A stretch of DNA of 64,000 nt, taken from contig NZ_BCQP01000017.1 in assembly GCF_001552135.1 (NCBI RefSeq), forward strand, positions 402,109 through 466,108, read 5' to 3'. Within the stretch, counting starts at the first letter, position 1. Each line of letters starts with the position of its first letter. The notes under the pieces are model-generated. The model searched no databases and had not been told where the DNA came from. It was given only the letters and a program-made list of their open reading frames with translations. The DNA comes from Actinomadura chibensis NBRC 106107. GTDB lineage: Bacteria > Actinomycetota > Actinomycetes > Streptosporangiales > Streptosporangiaceae. Made by a program: the position numbers and the translations under genes. This document shows, piece after piece, positions 21,130 through 30,043 of the stretch.

Positions 21130-21873
21130 TCAAATCACCGGTTCGAAGCCGCTGATCCACGACCTCAGCTCGATCGTCAGGTCTCCCCACAGGCCGCTGA
21201 CCAGCAGCACCCCGATGAGGACGAGCATGCCCCCGCCGGTCCGCATGACCAGCGGGTAGTGGCGCTTCACCGCGCCGAACGCGCCGAGCGCCCAGCGGTA
21301 GGCGAGCGCGGTGGCGACGAACGGCAGGCCGAGCCCGAGGCAGTAGGCCAGCGACAGCAGCGCGCCGCGCTCGGCGCTCGCCTCGGTGACGGCGAGGCTC
21401 TGCACGGCGCCGAGCGTCGGGCCGATGCAGGGCGTCCAGCCGAGCCCGAACAGGACGCCGAGCAGCGGCGCGCCCGCGAGCCCGGCGGCCGGGAGGCGGC
21501 CGGACTTCACCGTCCGCTGGAGCCCTGGGACGAACCCCATGAACGCCAGCCCGAACAAGATCGTGACGGCGCCGAGGACGCGGGTGATCGTGTCCTGGTA
21601 TTCGAGGAGCCAGCGGCCGAGCCCGCCGAAGATCACGCCGTAGCTGACGAACACGACGCTGAACCCGGCGACGAACAGCAGGACCCCGGCGAGCAGGCGG
21701 CCGCGCCGCTGCTCGGCGAGGTCGGCGCCGGTCATGCCCGTCACGTACGACAGGTAGCCGGGGACGAGCGGCAGCACGCACGGCGAGGCGAACGAGACGA
21801 GCCCGGCGAGCGCCGCCAGCGGCGCCGCCGCGACCAGCGACCCGCTGACGACCGTGTCGCTGACCGTGCTCAC
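21130..21873 (-). CDS. ccdA: CcdA-type thiol-disulfide transporter
   Basis: Membrane protein of 247 residues that passes electrons from cytoplasmic thioredoxin to extracytoplasmic thiols. The two redox cysteines are in FASPCVLPLVPGYLSYVTG and GLGWTPCIGPTLGAVQ, each in a Pro-rich helix as in CcdA/DsbD. It has about six hydrophobic helices. It lies between resA (43 nt gap) and resB (1 nt gap), and would keep ResA and apocytochrome c thiols reduced. Confidence 0.94.
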   Translation of the reverse strand: MSTVSDTVVSGSLVAAAPLAALAGLVSFASPCVLPLVPGYLSYVTGMTGADLAEQRRGRLLAGVLLFVAGFSVVFVSYGVIFGGLGRWLLEYQDTITRVLGAVTILFGLAFMGFVPGLQRTVKSGRLPAAGLAGAPLLGVLFGLGWTPCIGPTLGAVQSLAVTEASAERGALLSLAYCLGLGLPFVATALAYRWALGAFGAVKRHYPLVMRTGGGMLVLIGVLLVSGLWGDLTIELRSWISGFEPVI

Positions 21874-21916
21874 GTCGGAGTGGCGCTCACTGCTCGACCG
21901 CTCATGTCTCCACCGC

Positions 21917-22504
21917 TCATTTCTCCGCCAGGGCCTTGGCGACCAGCGGGTTGAGCTTGGAGTACGTCGTCGAGCCGATGATCCGCGCGGCGACCCGGCC
22001 CTGCCGGTCGAGGACGAGCGTGCTCGGGATCGCGTTCGGCGGCACCGCCCGGAACGCCAGCGTGACCTGCCCGTCCGCGTCGAACAGGCTCGGGTAGGTG
22101 ACCTTGAGCTTCCGCTCGAACGCCTGCGCGTTGGCCTTGGAGTCCTTGAAGTTGACGCCGAGGAACTCGACGCCCTTCGCCTTGTTCTCGCTGTAGACCT
22201 GTTCGAGCGACGGCGCCTCGCCGCGGCACGGCGCGCACCAGGACGCCCAGAAGTTCACGACGACGACCTTGCCCTTGAGGTCGGCGAGCTTGACGGGCCT
22301 GCCGTCGAGGGCGTCGCCGCCGACGTCCTGGACGGCCTTGCGGCCCGCCGCCTTGTACTCGGTCACGTTCCCGTCGCCGGACACGAAGCGGGTGTCGCTC
22401 CCCTGCCCGTCGCCGGAGGCGCTCGTCCCGGCGCACCCGGCCAGCAGCCCGCAGAGCGCGGCGGCGGCCACGGCGGCGCGCGCCGGGGTGACTCGGGGGC
22501 TCAA
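21917..22504 (-). CDS. resA: thioredoxin-like lipoprotein ResA/TlpA family
   Basis: A 195-residue thiol reductase that reduces apocytochrome c cysteines. It has a lipoprotein signal with lipobox LLAGCAG, then a TlpA-type domain with active site [16 protein letters not shown]. The start is a TTG at 22504, supported by GGAGGAGGG six nt upstream; an ATG further up is out of frame. First gene of the resA-ccdA-resB-ccsB unit, with an unusual regulatory region upstream (22522-22573). Confidence 0.92.
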   Translation of the reverse strand: MSPRVTPARAAVAAAALCGLLAGCAGTSASGDGQGSDTRFVSGDGNVTEYKAAGRKAVQDVGGDALDGRPVKLADLKGKVVVVNFWASWCAPCRGEAPSLEQVYSENKAKGVEFLGVNFKDSKANAQAFERKLKVTYPSLFDADGQVTLAFRAVPPNAIPSTLVLDRQGRVAARIIGSTTYSKLNPLVAKALAEK

Positions 22505-22521
22505 GCGGGACCCTCCTCCAT

Positions 22522-22573
22522 TGGGAACGCGTTCGGAACCAGCGTCGGAAATGTATTACTACAGGGCGTAGTA
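22522..22573. promoter_or_regulatory. resA upstream region: ROP-like palindrome and TACTAC/GTAGTA inverted repeat
   Basis: Two symmetric elements lie 18-69 nt before the resA start. TGGGAACGCGTTCGGA (22522-22537) has a perfect GAACGCGTTC core and matches 13 of 16 bases of the ideal Rex site TGTGAACGCGTTCACA. TACTAC-AGGGC-GTAGTA (22557-22573) is a perfect inverted repeat with half-sites like those of BlaI/MecI-type repressors. Both are candidates only; the outer Rex contacts are degenerate. Confidence 0.45.
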
Positions 22574-22591
22574 GATAACTTAGCGGTGGGG

Positions 22592-23230
22592 TCAGGCGCC
22601 CGCGACACCGGGGGCCTTCGCGATGCCCGCCGCGGGCTCGCAGTAGCCGACCTCGACCAGCCGGCTGCCGGTGAACGTCAGGCTGGTCAGGCTGGCCAGC
22701 CCGCATTCGCGCCGCTTCGGGTGGTGCCAGAGGCGGCGGTGCTCGGCGTGCAGCCGCAGGATCCAGATCGGGAGCTGGTGGCTGACGCACACGGCCTCGT
22801 GCCCGCGCGCCGCCTCCCGCGCCCTGATCACGGCGGCCCGCATCCGGGCGGCGAGCTCCTTGTACGGCTCGCCCCAGGACGGGCGGAACGGGTTGACCAG
22901 GTACCGCCAGTGCTCCGGCCGCCGCAGCGACCCCGAGCCCGCGCCGAACGTGAGGCCCTCGAAGTGGTTGTCGGCCTCGATGAGCCGGTCGTCCACCGTC
23001 ACGGGCAGGTCGAAGGCGTCGGCGAGCGGCGCGGCCGTCTCCAGCGCCCGCTGCATCGGGGAGGCGAACACGGCGGTGACGTCCCGGTCGGCGAACCACT
23101 TGGCGGCGGCCTTCGCCATGAGGACGCCGTCCTCGCTGAGGCGGTAGCCGGGCAGCCGCCCGTACAGGACGCCCTCGGGATTGTGCACCTCACCGTGCCG
23201 CAGCAGGTGGACGGTCGTTGTCTCAGTCAT
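22592..23230 (-). CDS. histidine phosphatase superfamily protein
   Basis: Phosphoglycerate mutase-like phosphatase, 212 residues. The catalytic RHG is in VHLLRHGEVHNP (His12), the acid/base region is ASPMQRALETA, and the second His is in AVCVSHQLPIW. The C-terminus WHHPKRRECGLASLTSL is typical of the actinobacterial group. It lies upstream of resA on the same strand, as Rv0525 lies next to Rv0526 in Mycobacterium tuberculosis. The physiological substrate is unknown. Confidence 0.88.
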   Translation of the reverse strand: MTETTTVHLLRHGEVHNPEGVLYGRLPGYRLSEDGVLMAKAAAKWFADRDVTAVFASPMQRALETAAPLADAFDLPVTVDDRLIEADNHFEGLTFGAGSGSLRRPEHWRYLVNPFRPSWGEPYKELAARMRAAVIRAREAARGHEAVCVSHQLPIWILRLHAEHRRLWHHPKRRECGLASLTSLTFTGSRLVEVGYCEPAAGIAKAPGVAGA

Positions 23231-23236
23231 CGCCGG

Positions 23237-24199
23237 TCAGGTTACCCGCGCGGCCTCGCGCCTCCGTCCATCGGGGACGCCGTCCGGGACGCCGTCCGGA
23301 ACGCCTCCGGGGACGGCGGCGCGCAGCGCCGTGAGGGTCGCGCGGATGGCCGGGCGCCGGGCCGCCTCCTCCCGCCACACCGCGTACACGCGGCGCGACA
23401 GCGGCGCCGACAGCGGCACGATCGCCACCCCCGGCGGCACGTCGCAGCGGCCGAGCCGGGGCAGGATGGCGTTGCCGAGACCGGCGGCGACCAGCGAGAG
23501 CTGGGTGGCGAACTCGTAGGCCATGTGGTCGATGTTGGGCTCGCTGTCGACGGCGCGGAGCGTCCGGATGAGCCAGTCGCAGCAGATGCTGTCGGACGAC
23601 GAGCTGATCCACGGGTCGCCGGCGAGCTCCTTGAGGTGGATGGTGTCGCGCCCGGCGAGCGGGTGCGTGGACGGCAGCGCCACGTCGGCGACGTCGTCGC
23701 AGATGACGCCCTTGTGCAGGCCCTCGGGCATGGGGAGCGGCTCGTTGTTCCAGTCCTGGACGACGGCCATGTCGTAGTCGCCGCGCGAGACGAGCGGCAT
23801 GCTGCGCATCGGGTCCTCCTCGCGGAGCTGGACGCGCAGCTCGGGATGGTCGGCGCGCAGGGCGCGCAGCGCGGCGGGCATCAGCCCGCGGATCGCGGTC
23901 GGGAACGCCGCGACGGCGAGCTGCCCGACGACCGAGCCGCGGTGCGCCTCCAGGTCGGCCTGGGCCTGCTCGACGAGCGACAGGATCCGCTCGGCGTGCG
24001 CGACGAGCAGTTCGGCGGCGTCGGTGAGCCGGACGCCGCGCCCGTTGCGTTCGAGCAGCTTCTGCCCGGTCTCCCGCTCCAGCTTCGCGAGCTGCTGGGA
24101 CACGGCGGACGTGGTCACGTGCAGGACGTCGGCGGCGGCGCTCACCGAGCCGTAGGTCGCGACGGAGTGCAGGGCGCGCAGGCGCTCCAGATCCAGCAT
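23237..24199 (-). CDS. LysR-family transcriptional regulator
   Basis: 320-residue LysR protein with an N-terminal winged helix-turn-helix (MLDLERLRALHSVATYGSVSAAADVLHVTTSAVSQQLAKLE) and a C-terminal effector-binding domain of periplasmic-binding type. It is divergent from the EamA transporter gene with a 73-nt gap, the usual arrangement for a LysR regulator and its target. The stop lies 6 nt from the start of the phosphatase gene. The effector is unknown; an amino acid is plausible given the transporter and DapA-family neighbours. Confidence 0.9.
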   Translation of the reverse strand: MLDLERLRALHSVATYGSVSAAADVLHVTTSAVSQQLAKLERETGQKLLERNGRGVRLTDAAELLVAHAERILSLVEQAQADLEAHRGSVVGQLAVAAFPTAIRGLMPAALRALRADHPELRVQLREEDPMRSMPLVSRGDYDMAVVQDWNNEPLPMPEGLHKGVICDDVADVALPSTHPLAGRDTIHLKELAGDPWISSSSDSICCDWLIRTLRAVDSEPNIDHMAYEFATQLSLVAAGLGNAILPRLGRCDVPPGVAIVPLSAPLSRRVYAVWREEAARRPAIRATLTALRAAVPGGVPDGVPDGVPDGRRREAARVT

Positions 24200-24208
24200 G
24201 TAGCAATA

Positions 24209-24250
24209 CTAAAACGAGGTGTCAAGAAGGTCTCGCTTGTCCTAAAACGA
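24209..24250. promoter_or_regulatory. direct repeat in LysR/EamA intergenic region
   Basis: The 9-mer CTAAAACGA occurs at 24209-24217 and again at 24242-24250, exactly 33 nt apart, about three helical turns, so both copies face the same side of the DNA. They lie between the divergent LysR and EamA genes and are AT-rich against the background. They may be regulator contacts or duplicated promoter parts. Confidence 0.5.
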
Positions 24251-24272
24251 CCCGCGGCCTGACGATCGGGGC

Positions 24273-25196
24273 ATGAGTTCGCGCCACGTCCTGCTGGCCA
24301 CCCTGGTCGCCGCGTGCTGGGGGTTCAACTTCGTCCCGATCCACTGGGCGCTGGAGGACCTCCCGCCGCTGCTGATGGCCGCGCTGCGGTTCGTCCTCGC
24401 GGCGGTCCCGGCGGTGTTCCTCGTGCGGCGGCCGCCGGTCCCGGCGCGCTGGCTGGCGCTGGTCGGGCTGCCGCTCGGGGTCGGGCAGTTCGGCCTGCTG
24501 TTCATCGGCATGCGGATGGGGATGCCCGCCGGGCTCGCCTCGGTCGTCCTCCAGGTGCAGGCGGTGTTCACGGCGCTGTTCGCGGGGCTGCTGCTGCGCG
24601 AGCGGCTGACGGCCCGGCAGGTCGCGGGGATGGCGGTCGCGTTCGGCGGCGTCGCGCTGCTCGGCGTGGCGCAGGCCGAGGGCGGCAGCCCGGTCGGCGC
24701 GTTCCTGGTCTGCCTGGTCGGCGCGGCGAGCTGGGGCCTCGCCAACGTCGCCATGCGGCGGATGAACCACCACGCCACCGGGCAGGTGGACGCGCTCGGG
24801 TTCATGGTGTGGATGTCGCTGGTGCCGCCGCTGCCGCTGCTCGCGCTGTCGCTGATCTTCGAGGGGCCGGGGGCGATCCCGGCCGCGGTGCGCGACCTGT
24901 CCCCGACCGGGGCGGCGTCGATGGCGTTCATCGCGTACGTGTCCACGCTGTTCGGGTTCGGCGTCTGGGGGTGGCTGATGCGCCGCTACGAGGCCAGCAC
25001 GGTCGCGATGTACTCGCTGCTCGTCCCGCCGTTCGGGCTGCTGTCGGCCGCCCTGATCCTGGACGAGCGCGTGACCCCGGCCCGGCTCGCCGGGGCCGGG
25101 CTGATCATCGCCGGGGTCGCCGCCGGGAGCGTCCGCCCGCGGACCCGGCCACCGGTCCCGGCGCCCGAACCACGCCCTGTGGAGACAACGAGGTGA
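24273..25196 (+). CDS. EamA-family (DMT) membrane transporter
   Basis: Drug/metabolite-type transporter of 307 residues with about ten hydrophobic helices in two EamA repeats, starting MSSRHVLLATLVAACWGFNFVPIHWAL. YdcZ/RhaT-like relatives export amino acids or metabolites. The C-terminal ~20 residues are Pro/Arg-rich. It is divergent from a LysR gene and is followed by a DapA-family gene whose ribosome site overlaps its stop, suggesting a two-gene unit. Confidence 0.9.
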   Translation: MSSRHVLLATLVAACWGFNFVPIHWALEDLPPLLMAALRFVLAAVPAVFLVRRPPVPARWLALVGLPLGVGQFGLLFIGMRMGMPAGLASVVLQVQAVFTALFAGLLLRERLTARQVAGMAVAFGGVALLGVAQAEGGSPVGAFLVCLVGAASWGLANVAMRRMNHHATGQVDALGFMVWMSLVPPLPLLALSLIFEGPGAIPAAVRDLSPTGAASMAFIAYVSTLFGFGVWGWLMRRYEASTVAMYSLLVPPFGLLSAALILDERVTPARLAGAGLIIAGVAAGSVRPRTRPPVPAPEPRPVETTR

Positions 25197-25201
25197 TCAC
25201 C

Positions 25202-26071
25202 ATGCGCGGAGTCCACGCTTCGCTCGTCACGCCGTTCACGAGCTCGGGTGAGGTGGACGCGAAGTCGCTCGAACGGCTCGCCGTCCACTGCCTGGAGAAC
25301 GGCGCGGACGGGCTCGTCGCCCTCGGCACGACAGGCGAGGCGGCCCTGCTCGACGACGCCGAGCGGCGGACCGTCCTGGAGGTGTGCCGCGCCGTGTCGA
25401 TCCAGCACGGCACCCCGCTGATCGTCGGCGCCGGGACGATGGGCACCGCCGACACGATCCGCGAGGCGCGCGAGCGGGCCCCGCTGGCGGACGCGCTGCT
25501 CGTCGTCGTCCCGTACTACCTGCGCCCGTCGGACGAGGGCGTCGTCGACCACTTCGCGGCGGTGGGGGCGGCGGTGGACGTCCCGCTCCTGCCCTACAAC
25601 ATCCCGTACCGGACGGGGAAGCACCTGTCCGCCGAGACGCTCGTCCGGCTGCTGTCGCTCGACTGCGTCGCCGGGATGAAGCACTGCCCGGGCGCCGTCG
25701 ACCACGACACCCTCGCCCTCCTGGCCGCCCGCACGGGCAAGGAAATCCTGTGCGGCGACGACATGTACGTCTATCCGATGCTCCAGCTCGGCGCGTCCGG
25801 CGGGATCGCGGCGTCGGCCTGCCTCGCGCCCGCCGCCTACGCCGCGCTGGCAAGGGCCGTCCGGGACGGCAACGCCGCCCGCGCCCTCGCCCTGCACAAC
25901 GCGCTGCTCCCGATGGTGGAGGCGCTGTTCGCCGAGCCGTCCCCGGCGGTGCTCAAGGCGTGCCTCGCGGCGGAGGGGCTGATCGACGACCCCGCCGTGC
26001 GCGCCCCGCTGCACGCGCCGCGTCCCGAACCGGTCGCCGCGGCGCTGAGAGCCTTCCGGACGGCCCTCTAG
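25202..26071 (+). CDS. dihydrodipicolinate synthase family aldolase/lyase
   Basis: TIM-barrel lyase of the DapA/NanA family, 289 residues. Visible are [11 protein letters not shown] (pyruvate-carboxylate loop), the catalytic Tyr in [12 protein letters not shown] and the Schiff-base Lys in GMKHC. The ATG at 25202 follows GAGGTGATC, an almost ideal anti-16S match that overlaps the EamA stop; a GTG at 25193 is the alternative. The position beside a LysR/EamA pair rather than lysine genes suggests a paralogue with another substrate. Its TAG stop is shared head to tail with that of hemL. Confidence 0.87.
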   Translation: MRGVHASLVTPFTSSGEVDAKSLERLAVHCLENGADGLVALGTTGEAALLDDAERRTVLEVCRAVSIQHGTPLIVGAGTMGTADTIREARERAPLADALLVVVPYYLRPSDEGVVDHFAAVGAAVDVPLLPYNIPYRTGKHLSAETLVRLLSLDCVAGMKHCPGAVDHDTLALLAARTGKEILCGDDMYVYPMLQLGASGGIAASACLAPAAYAALARAVRDGNAARALALHNALLPMVEALFAEPSPAVLKACLAAEGLIDDPAVRAPLHAPRPEPVAAALRAFRTAL

Positions 26072-27363
26072 GACGCCGCCCTGGCCGCGGCACGGGCGGC
26101 GTGCGGGAGGGCGTCCAGGACGCGTCCGAGCGCCTCCTCGTCGTGCGCGGCCGACAGGAACCACACCTCGTACGCCGACGGCGGCAGGTACACCCCGCGC
26201 TCCAGCGCCGCGTGGAAGAACGCCGCGTACGCCTTCACGTCCTGGCGCTGCGCGGCGACGAAGTCGCCCACCTTCCCGGCCGTGAAGAACACCGAGAAGA
26301 GGTTCCCGGCCCGCTGCGTCGAATGCGGGACGCCCTCGTGCTCCAGCGCCTCCGACGCCGCCTTCGCCACGATCTCGGCCGAGCGGTCGAGGGCGGCGTA
26401 CACCCCGTCCGTCGCGTGCCGCAGCGTGGCGAGCCCGGCGGCGGTGGCGAGCGGATTCCCCGACAGCGTCCCCGCCTGGTACACGGGACCGGACGGCGCG
26501 AGCTGGTCCATCACGTCGGCGCGCCCGCCGAACGCGGCGGCGGGCAGCCCGCCGCCCATCACCTTGCCGAACGTCATCAGGTCGCCCGCGACGCCCTCGA
26601 TCCCGAACCAGCCGGACCTGGACGCGCGGAAGCCGGTGAGCACCTCGTCCATGACCAGCAGCGCCCCGTACCGCTCGCACAGCCGCTTCACCAGCGCGTT
26701 GAAGTCGGGCAGCGGCGGGACCACGCCCATGTTGCACGGCACGGCCTCGGTGATCACGCAGGCGATGTCGCGCCCGTGCTCGTCGAACGCCGTCTCCAGG
26801 GCCGGGACGTCGTTGTACGGCAGGATCAGCGTGTCCGCGGTCGTCGCGCCGGTGACGCCCGGCGTGTCCGGGAGCCCGAACGTGGCGACGCCCGACCCGG
26901 CCGCCGCCAGCAGCGAGTCGACGTGCCCGTGGTAGCAGCCCGCGAACTTCACGATCTTGGTGCGGCCGGTGAAGCCGCGCGCCAGCCGGATCGCCGACAT
27001 CGTCGCCTCGGTGCCGGAGTTCACCAGCCGGACCTTCTCCGCCGGAGTCCGCGCGGCGATCTCCTCGGCCAGCTCCACCTCGCCGGGCGTCGGCGCGCCG
27101 TAGGAGGTGCCGCGCCCCGCCGCGTCCCGCACCGCCTCCACCACGGCCGGATGCGCGTGCCCGAGGATCAGCGGGCCCCACGAGCACACCAGGTCGACGT
27201 ACTCGTTCCCGTCCGCGTCGATCAGGTAGGGCCCCCGCCCGGACGCCATGAACCGGGGCGTCCCGCCCACGGCCCCGAAAGCCCGGACCGGCGAATTCAC
27301 CCCGCCCGGCACGACCCCGGCGGCCCGCTCGAACAACTCCTGCGAACGCTTGATACCAGTCAC
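26068..27363 (-). CDS. hemL: glutamate-1-semialdehyde 2,1-aminomutase
   Basis: PLP enzyme forming 5-aminolevulinate from glutamate semialdehyde, the step after HemA in the C5 haem pathway; 431 residues. It shows [17 protein letters not shown] at the N-terminus, the PLP-binding region [15 protein letters not shown], the Schiff-base Lys in [18 protein letters not shown] and [17 protein letters not shown]. It converges on the DapA-family gene; both stop codons lie in one CTAG (26068-26071). Haem genes hemA-hemC-hemD-hemB follow 3-9 kb further along. Confidence 0.96.
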   Translation of the reverse strand: MTGIKRSQELFERAAGVVPGGVNSPVRAFGAVGGTPRFMASGRGPYLIDADGNEYVDLVCSWGPLILGHAHPAVVEAVRDAAGRGTSYGAPTPGEVELAEEIAARTPAEKVRLVNSGTEATMSAIRLARGFTGRTKIVKFAGCYHGHVDSLLAAAGSGVATFGLPDTPGVTGATTADTLILPYNDVPALETAFDEHGRDIACVITEAVPCNMGVVPPLPDFNALVKRLCERYGALLVMDEVLTGFRASRSGWFGIEGVAGDLMTFGKVMGGGLPAAAFGGRADVMDQLAPSGPVYQAGTLSGNPLATAAGLATLRHATDGVYAALDRSAEIVAKAASEALEHEGVPHSTQRAGNLFSVFFTAGKVGDFVAAQRQDVKAYAAFFHAALERGVYLPPSAYEVWFLSAAHDEEALGRVLDALPHAARAAARAAS

Positions 27364-27544
27364 CGGTTCAGTCTCTCAGTTGCAGTTCGGCGACTTGCCT
27401 TGACCTCGCCGGGTACGGGCCGATATTCCACCAAGTACGACATCGGCGCCCTGTCTCACCATGCGGTCTTCACGGCGCCTCCCCGACTCACCGGCGGCGC
27501 CCGGCTCGACCGGCGCGGACCGCCGGGACAGGCGTATCGGAGGG

Positions 27545-29242
27545 ATGGCTTTCAACGTGGTTGACGGCTGGACGGTCCAGGGCTTCACCCACGAGCGGGA
27601 GCTGGGTGCCGGCGCCTCGGGCCGGGTGGTGCTGGCGGTCGACGACCTGACCAGCACGAAGGTCGCCATCAAGTACCTCGGCGACGCGCTGCGCGGCGAC
27701 GAGGCGTTCCTGGAGCGGTTCCGCGCGGTCGCGCGGGACCTGTCCCAGCTCGAAGATCCGAACGTGGTCGACCTCTACGACTTCGTGGAGACGGCGGACG
27801 GCGCCGCGATCGTGGCGCAGTACGTCGAGGGCGTCAGCCTGCGGCGGGTCATCGCCGCGCAGGGGCCGACCGGGCCGCTCGCGGCGCTGTCGCTGCTCGG
27901 CGGGACGCTGCTCGGCCTCGCGGCGGCGCACGAGCACGACATCGTGCACGGCGCGGTGCGCCCGTCGAACGTCTACGTGGACGCGGAGGGCAACGCGCGG
28001 CTCAGCGACTTCGCGACGTCCCCGGCGGGCACCGAGGCGCAGCACGGCCCGCAGTACGCGGCGCCCGAGCTGTGGGACGGCGCCCCCGCGACCGTCGCCA
28101 CCGACGTCTACGGCGCCACGGCGGTCTTCTACGAGTGCCTCACCGGACGGCCCCCGTTCGCCGGGCGCAACATGGCGCGGCTGCACCGGGAGGCGCCGAT
28201 CCCGGCCGACGAGGCGCCGGGGCCGCTGCGCGAGCTGATCCACCACGGCCTCGCGAAGGACCCGGACAGCCGTCCGAAGTCCGCCGCCGACTTCCTCGCC
28301 GCCCTGGAGGACGCCGCCGTCTCCGCGTACGGGCCGTCCTGGGAGGCGCAGGGCCGCGGCAGGCTCACCGAGCTGGCGGCGCAGGCGGCGCTGCTGCCGG
28401 AGCCGCCGAGGGCGAAGCCGTCGCGCGGCAGCGGGCGGAACCCGACCGTCCCGGCGGGCGGACGCGGGAAGGGCGGCGGGTCCCGGACGCGCTGGGTGGT
28501 CGCCGCCGTCGCCGCCCTCGTGATCGGCGCGGCGGGCGCGACCGCCGCGGCCGTGCTGACCGGCGACGACAAGGACCCGCCGCCGGCGACGCCCGCGCAG
28601 AGCAGCACGCCGCAGCCGACCGTCCCGGCCGGGGGCGTCGACCCGCGGCCGCTCGTCGCGGAGATCGACCAGGCCGTCGCGCAGTCGCCGGGCGCGCTGT
28701 TCAGCTACCAGCAGTCGGGGTGCTGCGCCTTCGCCGCCACCGGCAAGGGGACGCTCGGCGTCGCGGCGGGCGGGCGCGCGTCGTACACGCTGACGCTGTC
28801 CGGGTCGGGGACGGCCCGCAAGCCGGTGCACGGCGTGATCGTCCAGGACCGGCTGTACGTGCGCGTCGGGAAGCGGTGGCGGTCGTCGCCGCTCGGCGGG
28901 CGCGGCTACCCGGCGACGGCCGAGCAGGTCAGCCAGGGCTCGTCGGTCGCGAACCTGACGACGCTGCTGAAGTCGGCGACGAAGCTCGAAAAGACGGGCC
29001 AGATCTACGAGGGCGAGGCGCCGGTCGCGACGCTGGCGCAGGAGCCCGGCGTGGGGACGATGTACGCGCGGATGGCGCAGGCGACGGGCGCGCAGCAGAT
29101 CGCGTTCGCCGTGAAGCTGGACGCGGGGAGCCGTCCGGTCAAGTTCTGGGTCCGGGCCGGGCCGGAGCAGGGCCGCAACCAGGTCATGCGCGGCTCGTAC
29201 TCGAACTGGGGCCGCAAGCCCGCGATCCAGGCGCCCCACTAG
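27545..29242 (+). CDS. membrane serine/threonine pseudokinase with extracytoplasmic domain
   Basis: 565 residues. Residues ~13-260 form a protein kinase-like domain with the Gly loop GAGASG (21-26) and the ATP Lys in VAIKYLG (K43). The catalytic loop is HGAVRPSN (135-142) instead of HRDLKPxN: the catalytic Asp is Ala137 and the loop Lys is Arg. DFG is DFA (155-157). So phosphotransfer is unlikely. A Pro/Gly-rich linker, one helix (~317-338) and a ~225-residue outer domain resembling LppX/LprG-type lipoprotein folds follow. The GGAGGG immediately before the ATG is close; GTG at 27557 is an alternative start. Confidence 0.85.
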   Translation: MAFNVVDGWTVQGFTHERELGAGASGRVVLAVDDLTSTKVAIKYLGDALRGDEAFLERFRAVARDLSQLEDPNVVDLYDFVETADGAAIVAQYVEGVSLRRVIAAQGPTGPLAALSLLGGTLLGLAAAHEHDIVHGAVRPSNVYVDAEGNARLSDFATSPAGTEAQHGPQYAAPELWDGAPATVATDVYGATAVFYECLTGRPPFAGRNMARLHREAPIPADEAPGPLRELIHHGLAKDPDSRPKSAADFLAALEDAAVSAYGPSWEAQGRGRLTELAAQAALLPEPPRAKPSRGSGRNPTVPAGGRGKGGGSRTRWVVAAVAALVIGAAGATAAAVLTGDDKDPPPATPAQSSTPQPTVPAGGVDPRPLVAEIDQAVAQSPGALFSYQQSGCCAFAATGKGTLGVAAGGRASYTLTLSGSGTARKPVHGVIVQDRLYVRVGKRWRSSPLGGRGYPATAEQVSQGSSVANLTTLLKSATKLEKTGQIYEGEAPVATLAQEPGVGTMYARMAQATGAQQIAFAVKLDAGSRPVKFWVRAGPEQGRNQVMRGSYSNWGRKPAIQAPH

Positions 29243-29268
29243 CGGAGGGGCGCTGGCGGAGGGGGAGG

Positions 29269-29952
29269 CTAGCCCGCGGCGTCGCAGGAGTCGGCGAGCA
29301 CTTCGAGGAGGCGCAGGGGGTCGGGCAGCGGCTCGGTGGACGGCGGCCGCAGCCAGGCCACCTCGCGCCCGTACGGGAGCACCGACGGCGGCGCCACGAC
29401 GTAGCTGTCGCGGCAGTGCCAGCGCATGCCGGGCGTCTCCGCGACGTCCTCCGGCGAGCAGTCGAGGTGGCAGGACCACCACTCGTCCTCGTCGACGGGG
29501 GCGCCGCGGGTCGCGACGAAGAACAGGTGCCGGTCACCGCCGACCGAGGCGACGGGCCCGACCGGCAGGCCGTCGCGGTCGATCCGGGCGAGCGCGACCG
29601 CGCCCGCCGCCGCCGGGACGTCGAACACGTCGAAGACGCGTCCCGTCGGCAGGATGATGTTGGCCAGCGGGCGCTCGGACCACCAGCGCCCGATCACGCC
29701 GGAGTCGACGCTCGCCTGGTGCGCCCACGCCGCCGACACCGGGTGCGCCGCCGGGTCGGGACATCCGATCCGGTCGCACGAACAGGACCGGTCGCCGCCG
29801 GCCGGGGGATGCGCGCCCGGAAAGGAGGGCCAGCCGAACCCGGCGTACTCGCGGGCCGCCGCCGCCATCCGGTCGCGCGCCGCCCGCTGCCGCCTGTTCC
29901 CCGAGACCGCCAGCATCTCCGCCCCCCAATACCCGAGTCCGACGTGGGTCAT
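29269..29952 (-). CDS. primase-polymerase (prim-pol) domain-like protein
   Basis: 227 residues. The segment AREYAGFGWPSFPGAHPP, a Cys-rich patch CSCDRIGCPDPAAHP (55-70), WWSERPLANIILPTGRVFDVFDVP and the later DSYVVAPPSVLP follow the layout of small actinobacterial proteins annotated as bifunctional DNA primase/polymerase N-terminal domain. The acidic DVFDVP could be the metal-binding DxD region. No helicase or phage genes accompany it, so a DNA replication role is not supported by context. It converges on the pseudokinase gene with a 26-nt gap. Confidence 0.65.
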   Translation of the reverse strand: MTHVGLGYWGAEMLAVSGNRRQRAARDRMAAAAREYAGFGWPSFPGAHPPAGGDRSCSCDRIGCPDPAAHPVSAAWAHQASVDSGVIGRWWSERPLANIILPTGRVFDVFDVPAAAGAVALARIDRDGLPVGPVASVGGDRHLFFVATRGAPVDEDEWWSCHLDCSPEDVAETPGMRWHCRDSYVVAPPSVLPYGREVAWLRPPSTEPLPDPLRLLEVLADSCDAAG

Positions 29953-30043
29953 TGGTTAACGATGATGCCCGGCGGCCCGATTCCGGGACACGGCAACCCC
30001 CGGAAACCGCCCAGAAGGACTAGGTGATCTAGGACAGCGGGAC

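Noticed and set aside
24314..26071. 585-codon plus frame as a fusion protein
   Set aside because: The first ~296 codons are out-of-frame EamA gene sequence; the DapA-family protein starts at 25202 with an ideal ribosome site.
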